Below are positions 34,151 to 47,044 of a DNA stretch of 64,000 nucleotides, piece by piece. Where the stretch lies: NCBI GenBank assembly GCA_037157565.1, contig JAZHRO010000055.1, positions 45,973,001 through 46,037,000 of the forward strand, given 5' to 3'. The position numbers and the translations under genes were made by a program. Source of the DNA: Thalassia testudinum. Lineage: Eukaryota; Streptophyta; Magnoliopsida; Alismatales; Hydrocharitaceae. The notes under the pieces are model-generated. The model ran no database searches. It was not told where the DNA came from and worked only from the letters and a program-made list of their open reading frames with translations. The first letter of the stretch is position 1; each line of letters starts with the position of its first letter.

Positions 34151-34187
34151 GCATCCTTCTCTCTTCTGATTTCCCTCCAATTCTACC

Positions 34188-35235
34188 TTGTATCCTTCCA
34201 CATCTTACATGCATTTCCCATCCTACCCTCCTACCAACACTTATCCCCAAGATGATTACTATCCCGACTTGACTTATGACTATCCATCTCCTAGCTGGGA
34301 CAACTTTGATTGGGGATATGAATCCGGACCTCAGTGTCCAGGGTCTAACCCTAGACAACAAGGCTATGATTACTATTTTTCCTAGAGCTACAATGATTAT
34401 AGATCTCCACCCTTTGATGATCAACCTAACTAGATTTACAACCATGAAGGATATGCTGATTATGACATGTACCCTCCCCAGTATTCTACAGAATATAGGT
34501 CACCACCATTCTTTGAACAACCCTAGATGACCTACTATCAGGGAGGAACCCGAGAACCTTAATATCTTGGCTCCCCTAGAATGAACCCAAACCCACCCAA
34601 CCTTGAACCGAACCATTCAGTTTAGGTGAACGAGGTCCAAGACAAGGTGTTGGCTAACTTGGGGAACACCATCCAATCTTTAGAGGCTAAAACCAATACC
34701 ATGCACTGAAGCATTAGAGCCTATGATAAAAATAATTGATGAGTTGAATAGCTCTTTGTTCGATTTGCTCCAACATGTTAGGGATAGGGGCTTGGGTGAG
34801 TTTCTACTTGGGAAATTGTCAAGGTTGAGGATGAAATTTGTGGTTGCCTTAGTCCAATCTTAAGATGATTCTCAAGATGAACCCCCTTTAAGAGAGCCAA
34901 TGTCAGAACCCACTCAGGCACCTATCGAGGGGGATACATATTTTGAGATCGGAGATGACCAGGTTGGTCTAAAGTAACCCATTGAGGATGAACCGATTAA
35001 TTCACCTGAGATCCCTGAGCCAGGGAGCGAGAAAAAATATGTCTCTTTGAACCAGGAAATGACAATTGATTTTGATACATATATAAATGAGGATCATGAA
35101 TTCTTTGATTCTGAGGGTGAGGAATCTCTTAGTGAAGTCTCACTGGAGCTTAAGGAGAATGATTTTAGTAAGACTAATGGTCTTGAGGAGCAAGATGAAC
35201 CATTTGATAGCTTGATTATTGAAGATTATGATCAT
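34188..35235 (+). pseudogene. Unknown Tyr/Trp-rich acidic ORF of E, N-terminal part
   Basis: Homologous to the F ORF (55890-57344). The F start ATG aligns with TTG at 34188 here, so the start codon is lost. The first 65 codons hold YPSTSYMHFPSYPP, then PQDDYYPD, and SWDNFDWGYESGPQCPGSNP. This is followed by a stop (TAG, 34383-34385) and further breaks. A conserved VQDKVLANL helix-like segment lies near 34640. A clean acidic stretch at 35047-35235 reads DFDTYINEDHEFFDSEGEESLSEVS and ends at IIEDYDH, where element C is inserted. Not gag by any motif I recognise, and no function is assigned. It lies where gag-pol would start. Confidence 0.65.
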
Positions 35236-37041
35236 TGAAAGAGTGATCTTCAATTTCGATAAAAACTTTAGCATGAAATGATGTGTCGTATTTCGTGTGT
35301 GGTAGAAAATCTCTTTTCAAAACATTTAATTATTCAAAATCTAACCACAAAAATAGTATGTCGTCTCCATAGAGAGGAATTAGCCTATTTAAAATGATTA
35401 ATGATGCCTCCAGTATTCGAGAATATCAACGGATGTGTATGCTACCTAGGGTTCTCATTTCCAACATAAATTCTCGATCTAGATAATTAATCAAGAATGT
35501 AGGTGTGCAAATAGAAAATCACCACTATGGAAATACCTGAATTGTTATCTAAGTGCTGTCAAGCACTGTCAAATTTAATTAAAGCAAAATTCGTTCCCTA
35601 TAACAAATATCCATACTCCATTACTCATGAAACGAATTTAACTATATGTAATTCAAGTAGAATGAAGGGACATGCATGCAAATCTACCATAATATAATAA
35701 TTAGATAAACATGGAAATAGTGTTTTTCACAGTGGCATGTAATGTAAAGTTTAATTGCCTTAGCACTGTAGCAAAGCAGGGGAAAAACTCCCATCACTCA
35801 CATGTAGTGGAGAGGGCATGGTTGAACACGAGGGTCGAGGGGGTGATGCACCGCGACGAGGGCTTTGCATTGACGTTTGTCTCATGGTGGGAGATGGCTG
35901 GAGGTGTCATCGGTGACGAGGAGATATGGCTAGCCAGAAGAGAGGGAGATGGTGCAGTCGGCTCTATTTGAAGCAGTTTGTAGCACTGGCGGAGGGCATG
36001 TAAGGGAGCGAACGGCTGAGGTGAGTTGGAGATGGAGCGGTCGCCAGGTGTGCTCTACTGGTTGTGCTGGCTGCAGTGCTAGTGGCTCGCCCACACGTGG
36101 GGGAGAGGACGTGCGAGGGGGGTGGAGTGCTTGCTGAAGGACGTTGGAGCAGATGAGGTGGAGCATGGTGTCACACTGGCTGTGGAACGACGACTAGAGG
36201 TGGCATGGGATGAGCGGTGATGATTGGAAGATGTTGGGTTTCTTTGGAGAAGTTGTAGGGGATGGCTGGTTGGAAGAAGATGAAGAAGCAGAAGAAGGAG
36301 AAAGGAGGCAGCTGTTGGTGCGTGGGCATGCACAAGCGTGATGGAGCGCACAAGGTTGCAGTGATGGCGGTGCTAGTGTTTGGCCGCACGTTGTGGATGG
36401 GTTGCTGCGGTGACGGCGTGTGGTGTCGATGGCATTGGTGGTGAAGGTGTGTGCTCTGTCATTGTGCACACCACGACAGGTGAAGGGTGGAGGAGTATGT
36501 TCTAGCCACTGTGCATGCTTGGGTTCATGGTGTGCGCTTGTTCCATAGTGGTCAAGAAGGAGGTGATCCCTGCAGGGAGGGGGAGAAGATTCCTCCTGGT
36601 GGAGAGGATTGCATGGATTTTTAAAAGAAAACTCTCCGTCTATTTCTCTTCAGCCACTGACTTCTCCAACCACTCTGCGAAGATCGCGAGTGGTTGGAAC
36701 AGAAGATAAGTTCTAGCCATACTCTATCAGACGTCTGACTTCACCATCAGACTTCTTAAAAATATGTAAAGTCAAGACACTTGCGCTATAATTTGCAGAC
36801 ATCCATCCTTAGCTCCCAACATCTTATAAATGTAAAAATGTCGTGTGAACTCTTGTACCTAGCCTGCATTCATAAAATAAATTATATTATCATAACATAT
36901 GTTATTAAATGTAAAATCAGAGCATAAAATTAAATGCAGGCCAAGGTGAATTGCCATATATCTCCTAGTCAATTAACAATGAAGAGTAAATAATTAAATA
37001 GTACTTAGGCTAAATAATGGTCCACAAAAGTGGACTTATCA
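35236..37041 (-). repeat. 3' LTR of element C
   Basis: TGAAAGAGTGATCTTC to GGACTTATCA, matching 47065-48900. On the coding strand it starts TGATAAGTCC. The GC-rich segment 35900-36460 produces spurious ORFs on both strands. Confidence 0.9.
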
Positions 37042-37065
37042 AATGCCCCGTGCATAAGTTTTGCT
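37042..37065 (-). other. 3' polypurine tract of C
   Basis: On the minus strand GACTAGCAAAACTTATGCA followed by CGGGGCATT directly abuts the 3' LTR. It is the same tract type as in P, M and B, slightly decayed. Confidence 0.7.
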
Positions 37066-38661
37066 AGTCCCTAGCAAAATGTGAAACACAATGGAAGTAA
37101 CCAAAAGGTTTCTTCTTTTCTTATTTAAAAAATTTAGAAATTCAAACAATTGTGAAGTGATAGTAGCCTAGGTAATGGATCCAAGTGAAAATAACCAAGT
37201 TGCATTTGCAGTTCGTACTTATCCTTTGGTAAATATTTCTATCAAGATAGGCAACTACTTCCCTCGTGGATAAAGCAGAAAATAATCTATAATTTGACCC
37301 TGGCTTTTTGGCTTAGGTAGGAGATACTGAGTTAAATAGATTCGTATTTGGTGGCACACACTCATATGATGCTACATGTAGTCTAGTACTGCAGACTCTA
37401 ACTCTCCAGACTATCAAATGAGTCAACCTAGAGAGAGACTAAATAACTGTGCTCTTTTGATGTTCCTTTGTGCTCACTCTTTTCCTTCTTTTCTTTCTGA
37501 AATCACAAATCTCAGTAGATTTTGTAAATGTAGTCACTGTTTGATGGCCTCACATAGCAATCACACTTTAATTAAAGTCCTAATAACCCTTCAACTAAGT
37601 TAGAGGACCTTTGCTAGAATTTGGGTGATCAAAGATACCGAAAAGTAGGTATGGGTCATATTTGGTGGATTGCGACCGGTGTTTTTGTTGCTTCAGAAAT
37701 ATCACCGCATAATGAAAATTGATATGAAAATAAAACTACAAACTCGAACTCTTTTCTTTTTCTTTTCTCACTCTTTTTTTGTCTTTTTTCTCATATTTTT
37801 CTAAATATAAATATTTCTTTTCTTTTCTTTTTTTTCAACTGCTAAGCATAAAACAATGCATATTTTTATTTATGGGGCATTATTAGGAATGATGGTGGTC
37901 AAGAGAATATTGTGTGGCTTATTTGGTGGAAGTGCCTATTCTTAGCACCAGGAAAAGGTGGATAGGATAATCATCTTTCTGACCTTTGACATTACTACCC
38001 TCTTTCAATGAGTACTCTATGAAGGATGGTCATAGCCTTTCACCATAGTCATAGTTTTATTAAGACCCAATCTCTGTGTATCTGCCTTATTTGGTGACTT
38101 TAAGGAATTCACACAATGTTTGCACATAGGAAGAGAGAGCGAAAACTATGTCTAACTCTAAGGTATCATCATCTCATTATCCAGAACTTAAGAGTCCTTC
38201 CAATAGACTTAGCGCACCAGTAGTCCCTCTACTTTCTTCTCACAATATGAGGTGGATCTAATAGAAGGTAGTATGTCTGACTTCCTATTAACTATCCAAG
38301 GGTTCAGCAGACTAAAAGTACTTATTAGTTTTCTACAAAGATCCATTACCCAGACTATGTGCAAGTGGAGCAAATGTACTGGATTCTAAATTTAGGAAAT
38401 AATTTAAGAAGAAAATCTTTAATAAAACCACCTTGATAAAAACTTCTGCTAGGGACTAACTAATTTAGCTCAAGAAGACAAAGGAGTTCTTTTTTTATGC
38501 ACCTATCCTAAATGCATGCAAATATTTATAAATGCTAAATGCACCCCCCACATGCCTAAATCCTACAATGTCCCCAATGTAAAATTAACACAGGGGGGAG
38601 AAAGGAAGGATATCACCTGATGAGGCATTATTCTGGACGTTGGGTTGCCTCCCAATAAGTG
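37066..38661 (-). other. 3' noncoding region of C
   Basis: No sense ORF of note. A TTATTTGGTGG-like motif recurs at about 37655, 37920 and 38090. The internal polypurine-like motif (GGACATTGTAGGATTTAGGC then ATGTGGGGGGTGC on the minus strand) is at 38542-38580. T-rich runs occur at 37755-37835. Confidence 0.6.
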
Positions 38662-40483
38662 CTACATTTTCTGTCGGTAGCCAGACTTATAGGGAACCTG
38701 TAAGTCTGGTTTCATACAGAAAGAGCTAGGCCCTAAAAATATGCATAAAAGTGCAGGCCTAGAAAATAGGTAGCCATAGATGTTGGCGAGCTGATGATGC
38801 AGTGTGATTCCAAATGCTCGCCAGAAGATATGAAAATAGAGAACCTCGTAAGCTACCTGGGGAGGTCTAGGAATAATAAAAGGAACATGAAAAGGGACCT
38901 CTTGAAATAGAATAAGTGGAGGATCACAAGGGTCCTCCAAAGCAGGAAGGGTTTTAAAAGATATAAACATAATTATTTCAAACCCTTGAATGGCAAGACT
39001 AAAAGTACAATCATCAATCCAAACTCTCCATTCTAACCAAAGATATACTGGCCTAATATGCTCCCTAGAAAGAAGGCATGTGAGCAGAGACCTGAGCCAA
39101 AGATTAGTTAGGGAGTGTAAGGGTTGTTTGTGGTGTTGGGAGGTAATGATTAAGTCTAATGAGGGCTTAGTCGGTGTCAAGTCCAATTCCAACAATGATT
39201 TAGGTTGTGTATTCTCCCTAACAATTATTGCATAAAAATTCACATCACCCTGCCTATCATTAATGATCGGAGTCATATTTTCAGCTTCCAGTATATGTGA
39301 ATCAATGGTGGACTCCAAATTAAATTCGTTTGATGGCAGGGTCGAAGTGATAGAATCATTATCATTAATTTCATCCCCAGATTCTTTGGGTTCACTTGAG
39401 TTTTTGTCAGGGTGTATATGTGATTCACCAGTAAAGAGAGGAGTTGGATCAATATCCTCAATTATTTCTGAATGAGGATCAATCTTATTGTTTTGGAGTA
39501 AGCCTATATCACTCAATTCTTTGTTCTTCTCGAGGCATAAATCCCCAATTGGTGTTATTGTCCACGAGAGTGTCTCCTAGGCTTCTCACTGTTGTATTCG
39601 TCCTCCTCCAATATCAACTCTTGGTTTTGCGGAGGATGACTCTCAAAATCAAAAGTAGGGAGGAATGTAGATTTCACTAGACTATTTATATCCTCATGAG
39701 GTTAGTCCTCGATTAACACATAATCCCCCTATGATTCACTCCAAACTCTAAGGTCAAGTTCCTCCATCGGGCTATCATCCTCTTCTAAATTAAACTCTTT
39801 ATACCCCTGAGACCACAATTGATCCAATTCCTCCTCCATTCCCTTAGGGTTACGCTCATTGGGTGCATTTATATCCTCAGAATGTTGGATGGTAGGTGTC
39901 GATTCCCTAAGTGGAGGGTTAGGATTAGTCTCACTAAGGGTAGAATGGAGTTCCACGAGATGATTAATAGGTGAAGTGATGTGAACAATACAACCTTGAC
40001 CGAGGTTATTAAGGGTAAGGAAAATATTGCCATTAGGGTCAAGGTCCTCAAGAGGTACCATTTTCCCTTTCTTTTGACTACAACAAAGCTCGGGTGGATA
40101 ATCACTAGGATCTTTCTCCTCTATTGGCCACATCTCATGGGGACAGTCTAAGTGATAGCTACTCAAAATAGGATCCCTGTTGTCATTGGTTTCCTCAAAA
40201 TTATTTTGATGATCAGGGTTATACGGGTAGGGATCAAAATCATTAGTAATAGCATAGCTAAGCTGTCTAATTTCTTTGTTCAATTGTTGACTATTCCTCA
40301 ACATCTCTCCCATAGACTTCATCATTTCATTTTGTTGTTTTTGCATTTCTATCATAAAAGAGGAGAGACTATTACAATGTTATTGGGGAGGATAGTCAAT
40401 CTCAGGCTCTAGTTTCCTAACGGTATCGGTCCAACCTCGATAAGGAAAATCATGAAGGGTGGGAGGGTTTGGTGTTTGCATAG
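38662..40483 (-). pseudogene. Unknown ORF of C, central and C-terminal part
   Basis: Minus strand. From the D insertion point the frame continues QTPNPPTLHDFPYRGWTDT and meets a TAA near 40380. It is then open as a 208-codon stretch (39729-40355) that starts with a predicted coiled coil (MIEMQKQQNEMMKSMGEML) and a highly acidic centre. After a break, 284 codons (38662-39516) follow, with the conserved C-terminal block RPVYLWLEWRVWIDD and LHHQLANIYGYLFSRPALL..FLGPS. The C-terminal block is shared with D (43706-44607) and in part with B (63139-63411). I do not recognise a known family. It is not gag, protease, RT, RNase H or integrase. Confidence 0.65.
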
Positions 40484-43039
40484 TGATTAGCCCATATTTG
40501 TGGGCTATTTAAGTATTTAAGTACCTAGACATTAGGTTAATTCTAACATTTATTTAGCATAAATTAGGATGTAAATAGATTAATTCATATTTCTAATTTA
40601 ATTACATAATTCATGCATTGCATTCATATTTTAAATACATTTAGAATTAACTTAGAATTGCATTCATTTAATTAGTTAACCAATTAGGTACATTGCATGC
40701 ATTAATTTTAAGTTAACATAAAAGTTGAGGGTTTGTATCTAAATAACCATAATATTTTAATAATATCTTTTATTCTTCTTCTTTTCAGCAACGGCTCGGC
40801 TACCGCTGCAATGCGTCCTGCCGCACTAAAGCCCACATTCATGGATTAGCGGAGAAGGTGGATCTGCTCCTGCCTCTCCATTCAAATTCATGCAGGCAGC
40901 TACAAAAAGAGGAGAGAGGTTGCCGAGCGGAGAAGGCCTCCACCCCCGACCCACTACTGTGTAGAGAGTTCGTCTCTCTTACATTCCACACCACCGGCCT
41001 CAACCCCGACGATGAGCCTCCACCACCGTGGGCGTGTGGTGTGATAGGCCACACCGCCATCCAGAGATCGTCCGCATTACCGTGAGCACCTCGCCGTGCA
41101 CCTCCCTCACCGTCGTCACCAACAACCACCACCGCAGCCACTGAAATTTCACTCCTCAGTCAGTTAAGACATCCGGGAAGTTTCCCGGACGTTTGAAGCT
41201 TCGACACACACTTCAGCAGCAACAAGCCACTCACTCCACGGCTGCGCCCCTCTGGTTGCATTCTTGAACCATCTCCTACAGCATCTATTCCAGCGCCACC
41301 CACCCGCTCACTCCACGCCCCATCGCACCAACCACGCACACAGCAGCCGGATCGGCCACCCGCTCCTTCACACCCGCGTCCCTCCAGCTGCACAAGACCG
41401 CTAGCCCATGCACGCGCATCACCTCCAGCTTCCAACGCGTGCCCACCAGCACCCTGCAGTGCCTCTTCATGCATGCAGCAGGCGCTCGTTTCTCTCCGTG
41501 CCTTCCCCCTGCAGCGCCCCTTGCCATTTGCAGCACGCCCGCGCCTTCCGCCTACAGCACCCCTTGCCATCTGCAGCACGCCCACGTCTTCCGCCTGCAG
41601 CATCCCAAGCCGCTACCTGTAGTGCCTCCACTAGTGCGTGCACCCACCAGCAATCATCAGCGCTCAACTCCCCGCACGGCCGCCCCTTCAGCAGCTGCAA
41701 CCACCGTTGGCAGCCTCCTTCACCGGAGCTCCGTCCAGCCGACTCCAGCCACTGTGCGACTCACCGCCACCACCGCTGCAAAGCTCTCGGTCCAAAGAAC
41801 TTCCTCCGAGCTTCCGGCCGTCCACTCCTCTTCACGGATGGCCAAGGGGAATAAATCCCCTATTTTGCTACAGTATTCATCCCATTAATAATTACATTTT
41901 CTGCCATTGTCATCTTTTAATGATATTTTATTAAATCTGTATTGCAAAAAATATCCTCTACTTATTAAGAATTGCTATTTCAGCATGATTTCTTGATTTA
42001 ACCTTAATCTGAAGGCAAATTTGGCTTGATTCTCGTCTAAGCTAACTATGAACAAAACATTTTTAACCAGTGTGAATTTAAACGTTTTGGGGTATATTTT
42101 GAGGGGTTTGTTCCCCGATTTTGTTTTAGGTTATGTTGGGTAATTTTTGGGAGCCTGTTCCTTTTTCTTTATATTTAGATTTTTAGTTTATTTTGTGGAT
42201 TGTTTACTCTTATTTGCTTGTGCATAAGTAATTTAAAAAAATATATATAAAATAAATGAGTTGTCTGCTAGAAGCTACCTGCCCTTAGGATGAACCATTT
42301 AAGTCTGTATGAGCAGCATCTAGATTTACTTTGCATTGCATGCATTCTCGCATCATTGATTGTTGGAAGCAAGGTACACATTCTCTTACTTTGCATCCTA
42401 TTCTTGATCACGCAATGCATTTAGACTTAATGCGATGACCACCTAATCTGTATTGAATAAATTAAACAAGTGATCACATATTTTTTAGAAAAAGGACTAG
42501 TTAAAGGAGGGACATTTTAAAAACCAAGGATTTGATTTTCAAACTTGGCATGCGATTCAAAATCTTTTGCGGTGTATGCACAGTTATTTCGCTTGCACCA
42601 CAGCACGTTTTTAGACACTCCTTAGGTTTGGAAATACTAGGATAAGAGCCCTCCTATCATTGGATTCTGAAGTGTTCGGAACTTGAGATCAAAGGTTTTG
42701 TAAATCCAAAGAGGGGGATACCCTGTCACGGATTTTTAGGGGTAGTTGAGAAGCACCGCGAAAGCATAGCTTCAAAGGAAGGCTTAGGCCTACTTGCATC
42801 CCTCGATCTTCCATCTTTGGAGTTGCTCTACCATTTGAGATTTAGGGAAGAACACCTAAGTTCCAACTAGGTCTTCTTAGGCGAGCCGTAGGTCGACAAT
42901 AGGTGCGTAAATTGATTGAACAAATTGTATTGTCACCTGCAATCTGACTTAAAATCAAAAGCCTAAATTGGGAAAGACCTAAAAAGTCCTGTTTGAATTG
43001 TGTTTTTCTTGGGGAATTTTGATTGAGGTGTGAGTTAGA
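40484..43039 (+). other. LTR-like 5' region and leader of D
   Basis: The left 100 bases are AT-rich and LTR-like, followed by a GC-rich block (40790-41850) like the C and S LTR middles, then an AT-rich stretch and a leader reaching the ORF. The boundary between LTR and leader was not identified and no tRNA-Asp primer site was seen. ORFs in the GC-rich block (both strands, up to 149 codons) overlap each other and are compositional. Confidence 0.55.
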
Positions 43040-44607
43040 ATGGACCACATTGATTTTCATCCTTTTACATCTTGCCCACACCCTCACCCCCACTCTGCAT
43101 CCTTCGATCCCAGACGCCGAGATGGTCCATCCCTTGATGGACATAATGACAATCATTTGGATCTATTTTACTCCTATTATAGGAGTATTGGCTTGGTTAA
43201 GCCCCAAATCAGTGAGCAAAATCTAGGAGCGGGATTTACTTTGGCCAATATCCCACACACCATAGAAATACCCAACCTACCCTCCCTGAAAAATTATTAT
43301 GGTTGGACAGACACTCCTGGGTACTATAAGCCTGAGCCTGACTTCTCTCATGATAGAAATGACCTCTCCTCCTTGAAGATGGAAATACAGAAAATGCAAA
43401 ATGAAATATTGAATTGTTAGGAGAATCTTCGAGAGCAGGCCAACAAGAAAGAGATGAAATTAGCCACCCAATCTACCCCATTGAGGATGATGTACACCCC
43501 TCTACAATAGATGCATCTCCCGTGGGAGAGCTATACTTTAAGTTGGAGGGAAATTCTGGGGAGACTAGCTACTTTTTGAGGATCGATTTTGAAACCTCCC
43601 CATTAGATGACACTTCCTTGAGTAGATCCACCTTCTCCGCTAATCCAAATTTGAGGATGTAACAAATTTAACGGATCCCCATTAGCCCCTGAGGATGTCA
43701 CAAATTTGACCAAATTAGGTTTCCTTAACACAACCATTGATGATATTTCTCCTCATGATGAAATGATGGAAAATTTGGAAGCAATTTCTAAGATTTATGT
43801 GGATTCACATATAGACTCCGGGGAAGATTTGAGTAAAGAACAAAAACCCAGGGATGACATTTATAGAATAATCCCTAGATTTGTTGCTTCCAACCTGCCT
43901 TCATTCATTTCGAAGTCACCCTTTGATTCACTTATATCTAAAAGTGAAATTGTGACTCCTAATGAAGAGCAAGAAGATACATGTGATGGTGCAAGGAATG
44001 CTAGGGATGAAATTGATGATTTAGAAAGAGTGTTAGGGATGGACACCGAGCTGATTAAACCCAACCTAGATCTTATGGCCATCCTGCAACCTCGTAACTT
44101 GGACACCTTAGAAGATCCTTGCCTTAGAGAATTGCTCACTTTTGCTCTGACCAGGGGGCTTAACAGACCAATATATCCCGTACTGGAGTATCGGGTATGG
44201 ATTGATGATTTCTTTAGTCAGTCCATTATCCTGAGGGTTTATCTTTACACCATTCCTTCCCCATTCCTTTGGAGGATTCTTGTCATCCTCCCCCTACCCG
44301 TTTGGAGGTTGTTATACCTGTTTATCCTTTAGAACCTCCTTTGGTGACCTGGGAAGATTTCATTCACATCTTAGTTGGGCAAGCATTTGCTATCGGGATT
44401 CATCATCAGCTCACCAACATCCTAGGTTACCTATTTTCTAGGCCAACATTGGTTTTCTCATTTTTAGGGCCTATTTCTACAATTCTTGAACCTGATTTGC
44501 AGGTTCTTTGGCTATTCATCCCAGCTCTAACCCAGGTAATATCCTTCTATGCAATGAGGACATTGCAGATTTTAGGCATGGGGGGGTGTACTTGGGGATA
44601 TACATAG
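43040..44607 (+). pseudogene. Unknown ORF of D (C/D family)
   Basis: An ATG at 43040 opens 126 codons (MDHIDFHPF..., FYSYYRSIGL, EQNLGAGFTLANIPHTIEIP, YYGWTDTPGY), ending at a TAG inside a coiled-coil-like KMEIQKMQNEI. The acidic centre continues in other frames (43706-44332). The C-terminus has RPIYPVLEYRVWIDD and, after a frameshift near 44265, IHHQLTNILGYLFSRPTLVFSFLGP to 44607. The order of motifs is the same as in C, so the family is Tyr/Pro-rich N-terminus, GWTDT motif, coiled coil, acidic linker, RVWIDD and GYLFSRP block. Function unknown. At least three frame breaks make it a pseudogene. Confidence 0.68.
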
Positions 44608-45194
44608 AATAGTGCATTCATTACATACATTTGCATTAAAAAAAAAAGAAAAAAAAAGAAAAAAAAAGATTTGAGCTTAACTGGCTAGATCTTGCAGTCT
44701 TAAGCAAATCAGAACTCTAGGGTAGACTAAGTTAATTCTCGGGTCAAACTTTAGAAGCTAAATAAGCTACTAGCTTTAGACCTTTAGGGTCCTTTGTGGA
44801 CTTAAAAACTTAAGTAGGAGTTAAGTTGCGGACCATTCCTCAAGAGGTTGAGGGAGTAAAGCTAGGGTTTGATTTAAAAGGTGGGGTAGTACCTGGAGTC
44901 TTGTTCTACCTTTTGGTTTACAGGTCCTTGTAACCCAAGCATCCAAATTTCACACACTTGGTCTGGTAATCAACTTAATTTTGTTTTTTCTTTCTTAAAA
45001 GAGATTTGGCTCTCTTAGTTTTGACTTAGGAGAGGCTTGAAAACGCAATTTGATTGGAAGAGTTCCCGTTGCAGGAGAGGTAGAGTATATACTCACCTTA
45101 AGGATGCAATGATAACATATTACCTCCTCGGCACTTGTCTCTTAGGATATCCATCCTACTGGGGGCATGTAAGCGCATTGTGCAGCTCAGGTAC

Positions 45195-45345
45195 CATGGG
45201 CGGCCCTATCTCGAAGTGCCGATTGCCATAGGCTTGAATTCTCTTAAGAAATCCATGGGTGATACTATCTCGAAGTGTCGATTGCCAGGAGTTCTTGGGG
45301 TCACTATGGGCGGTGTTATCTCAAAGCATTGAAAGCCAGGCACCC
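45195..45345 (+). repeat. Three imperfect repeats in the 3' noncoding region of D
   Basis: ATGGGCGGCCCTATCTCGAAG, ATGGGTGATACTATCTCGAAG and ATGGGCGGTGTTATCTCAAAG begin three units spaced about 55-60 bases apart, each followed by a form of GATTGCCA. B has three related units (62049-62200, minus strand), also next to a conserved CTTAGGATAT.CATCCTACTGGGGGCATGT-like segment split over both elements. Confidence 0.7.
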
Positions 45346-45658
45346 TTCGGGGTATGGTAATGGGGACAATGAATCTGACACAGACCATGTTGATAGTTGA
45401 TCTGAGGTTAGATTTAGAGGAATCAAACAAAAAATATATATATATATTATTAAAAAAAGAAAAACTTTTTCCTTTAACTCAAATAACTCAGACCAATGCA
45501 CAGGCACGGATGCTTTAATCTCAGGGATCAATAAACCTTATGGTAGAGTCAGAAATTAGGGAAACTCGTGCCTGCAACTTGTCTTTAGCCGACATAGTCT
45601 GTAACTTAATAATTACTTAGGAATACAAATGACTTTAAAGCGAATAATCGACTCGTCA

Positions 45659-45847
45659 CATAGTAGTGGGGATTCCATGGGTTGAAAATCCTACTCCCAG
45701 GATCTGCTCAAAAGTGGGAGCTATCGGGCCAATACTCCCAGGATAGGAATATGAATGATCCCATGAATTGTCAATGTACCCATCAAAGGATGGATACACT
45801 TGGGGCATGAGATCCTGGTTAAAATGATAGGAGTAAGGATAGTCCAT
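45659..45847 (-). pseudogene. Unknown ORF of C, N-terminal part
   Basis: Minus strand from ATG at 45847 (MDYPYSYHFNQD) to the D insertion in ...THGIPTTM. It contains SWDHSYSYPGSIGP and FEQILGVGF, aligning with D 43040 onward (FYSYYRSIGL, EQNLGAGF, IPHTI). An upstream in-frame TTG was not chosen because D's ATG aligns with 45847. The frame continues on the far side of D at 40483. Tyr and Pro content is high. Function unknown. Confidence 0.66.
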
Positions 45848-47044
45848 TTCTTTCAATTAAATAGGTTAAACTCTCTTAGGATTTAAAAGAAATTAGAACA
45901 CAAGCAGAAACTTCCTAGAGAGTTCTATCGCTGTTAAAACAAACACAAATACTGTGGGATCTGTTTTTAGTAGATTCTAGGTTTTAGAATTAAATGTTCA
46001 GTTGGTAGCCAAACTTGTTTTACAAGAATTACGTTTCCTAGGCTGACCTTCATTGGTGCCTACAACTTACTCGCAAGGGATGGAAGTCTCCAATCGAGCC
46101 CACAGACGAGGAACCAAAGTAACTTGGTGGATAGGCTTGTTGATTTCTGACTAACTTCCCTTGTGGTGCAAAAGAGGAGAGGTAGAAATTTATCTAGTGA
46201 CCTTATGTGTGATGTGCATAGTGCCTAAGGTGTGCAATTCACGTTCGCATTTTGAGTTTTGAAATCTCGTAAACAAGATCCTTTTGCACACAATTTTAAG
46301 TTCAGATTTTATGGTCTAACCTCTTAGCAGTCCCAATTTTTAAAGTGACCACTGAATTAATTCGATTCAAACACTTTAGTGTTCTTGAATTTAAGTCCAA
46401 TGCAGATACATGAGGGGTATTTGATGCTAAAGAGAAGACATACCTTACTCCAGCTTTCTTCAATGTAGGGATGTATGCGATGTAGTAAAGATAAACTAGA
46501 TGTTGCTCATTCAATCCTAGATGGTCACCCTATTGATATGCAGCTTCTAGCAGGAAGTTCGATTTTTTTTTTAATAATATTAAGCAAACAAACCTAATAT
46601 AACTAACTAGCTAACCTATATGCATTTCAAACAATTTGGATAATCCTATAATATAAATAAAATGGGAACACGCTCCCAAAAATACATTACCACATACAAG
46701 AGCGACAATCAATAAATGCACTGGGAATACGTTCCCAAAAATGGACAACACGGGTCCACAAGATAGAAATTAAGTTCTAATGTCTATCTAAACTAATCTA
46801 AATCTAAAAGAAGCAAATAAATGTCTTTGGTCATTGATCCTTCCTCCATGCGTGTGGGATCAAGGCCCACATGCTCCTGTTGCTGTCCTCTAGGTGGCGT
46901 TAAGGTCCACCAAAAATATCATCTTCGTCGTGCACTCCCGATGCATTCGTTTAGTTTTTTCATGCAAACAAAAATAAGGTTAGTAATTCAGAAAAATTTT
47001 AAAAATAGCATAAATTTCCTGAAAAAATTAATAGGCGTATTTCC
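45848..47044 (-). other. Leader of element C
   Basis: About 1.2 kb between the C primer site and the ORF start, with no conserved sense ORF. A-rich and T-rich runs around 46560 and 46980. The P/M/E/F leader box GTAGATTGGAGTAAAGTG was not found, so this leader belongs to a different subgroup. Confidence 0.6.

Larger units (their letters stand above)
40484..45658 (+). mobile_element. Element 'D': precise insertion with a retrotransposon interior, no second LTR found
   Basis: A 5175-bp unit beginning TGATTAGCCCATATTTGTGG and ending ATCGACTCGTCA, flanked by perfect 5-bp duplications CATAG (40479-40483 and 45659-45663). The C reading frame continues exactly across the single target copy, so the boundaries are certain. 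The left end resembles the C LTR start (TGATAAGTCCACTTTTGTGG). The interior has an ORF of the C family and the 3' noncoding block. I could not find a second copy of the left end, a primer site or a 3' polypurine tract, so it is structurally aberrant. It is the innermost of three nested elements. Confidence 0.82.

Noticed and set aside
35930..36469. ORFs on both strands in the C LTR, also 47593-48478
   Set aside because: Compositional ORFs in LTR sequence. The two LTR copies do not preserve the frames.
41160..41934. ORFs up to 149 codons on both strands
   Set aside because: GC-rich LTR-like part of element D. Mutually overlapping, low complexity, no motif.
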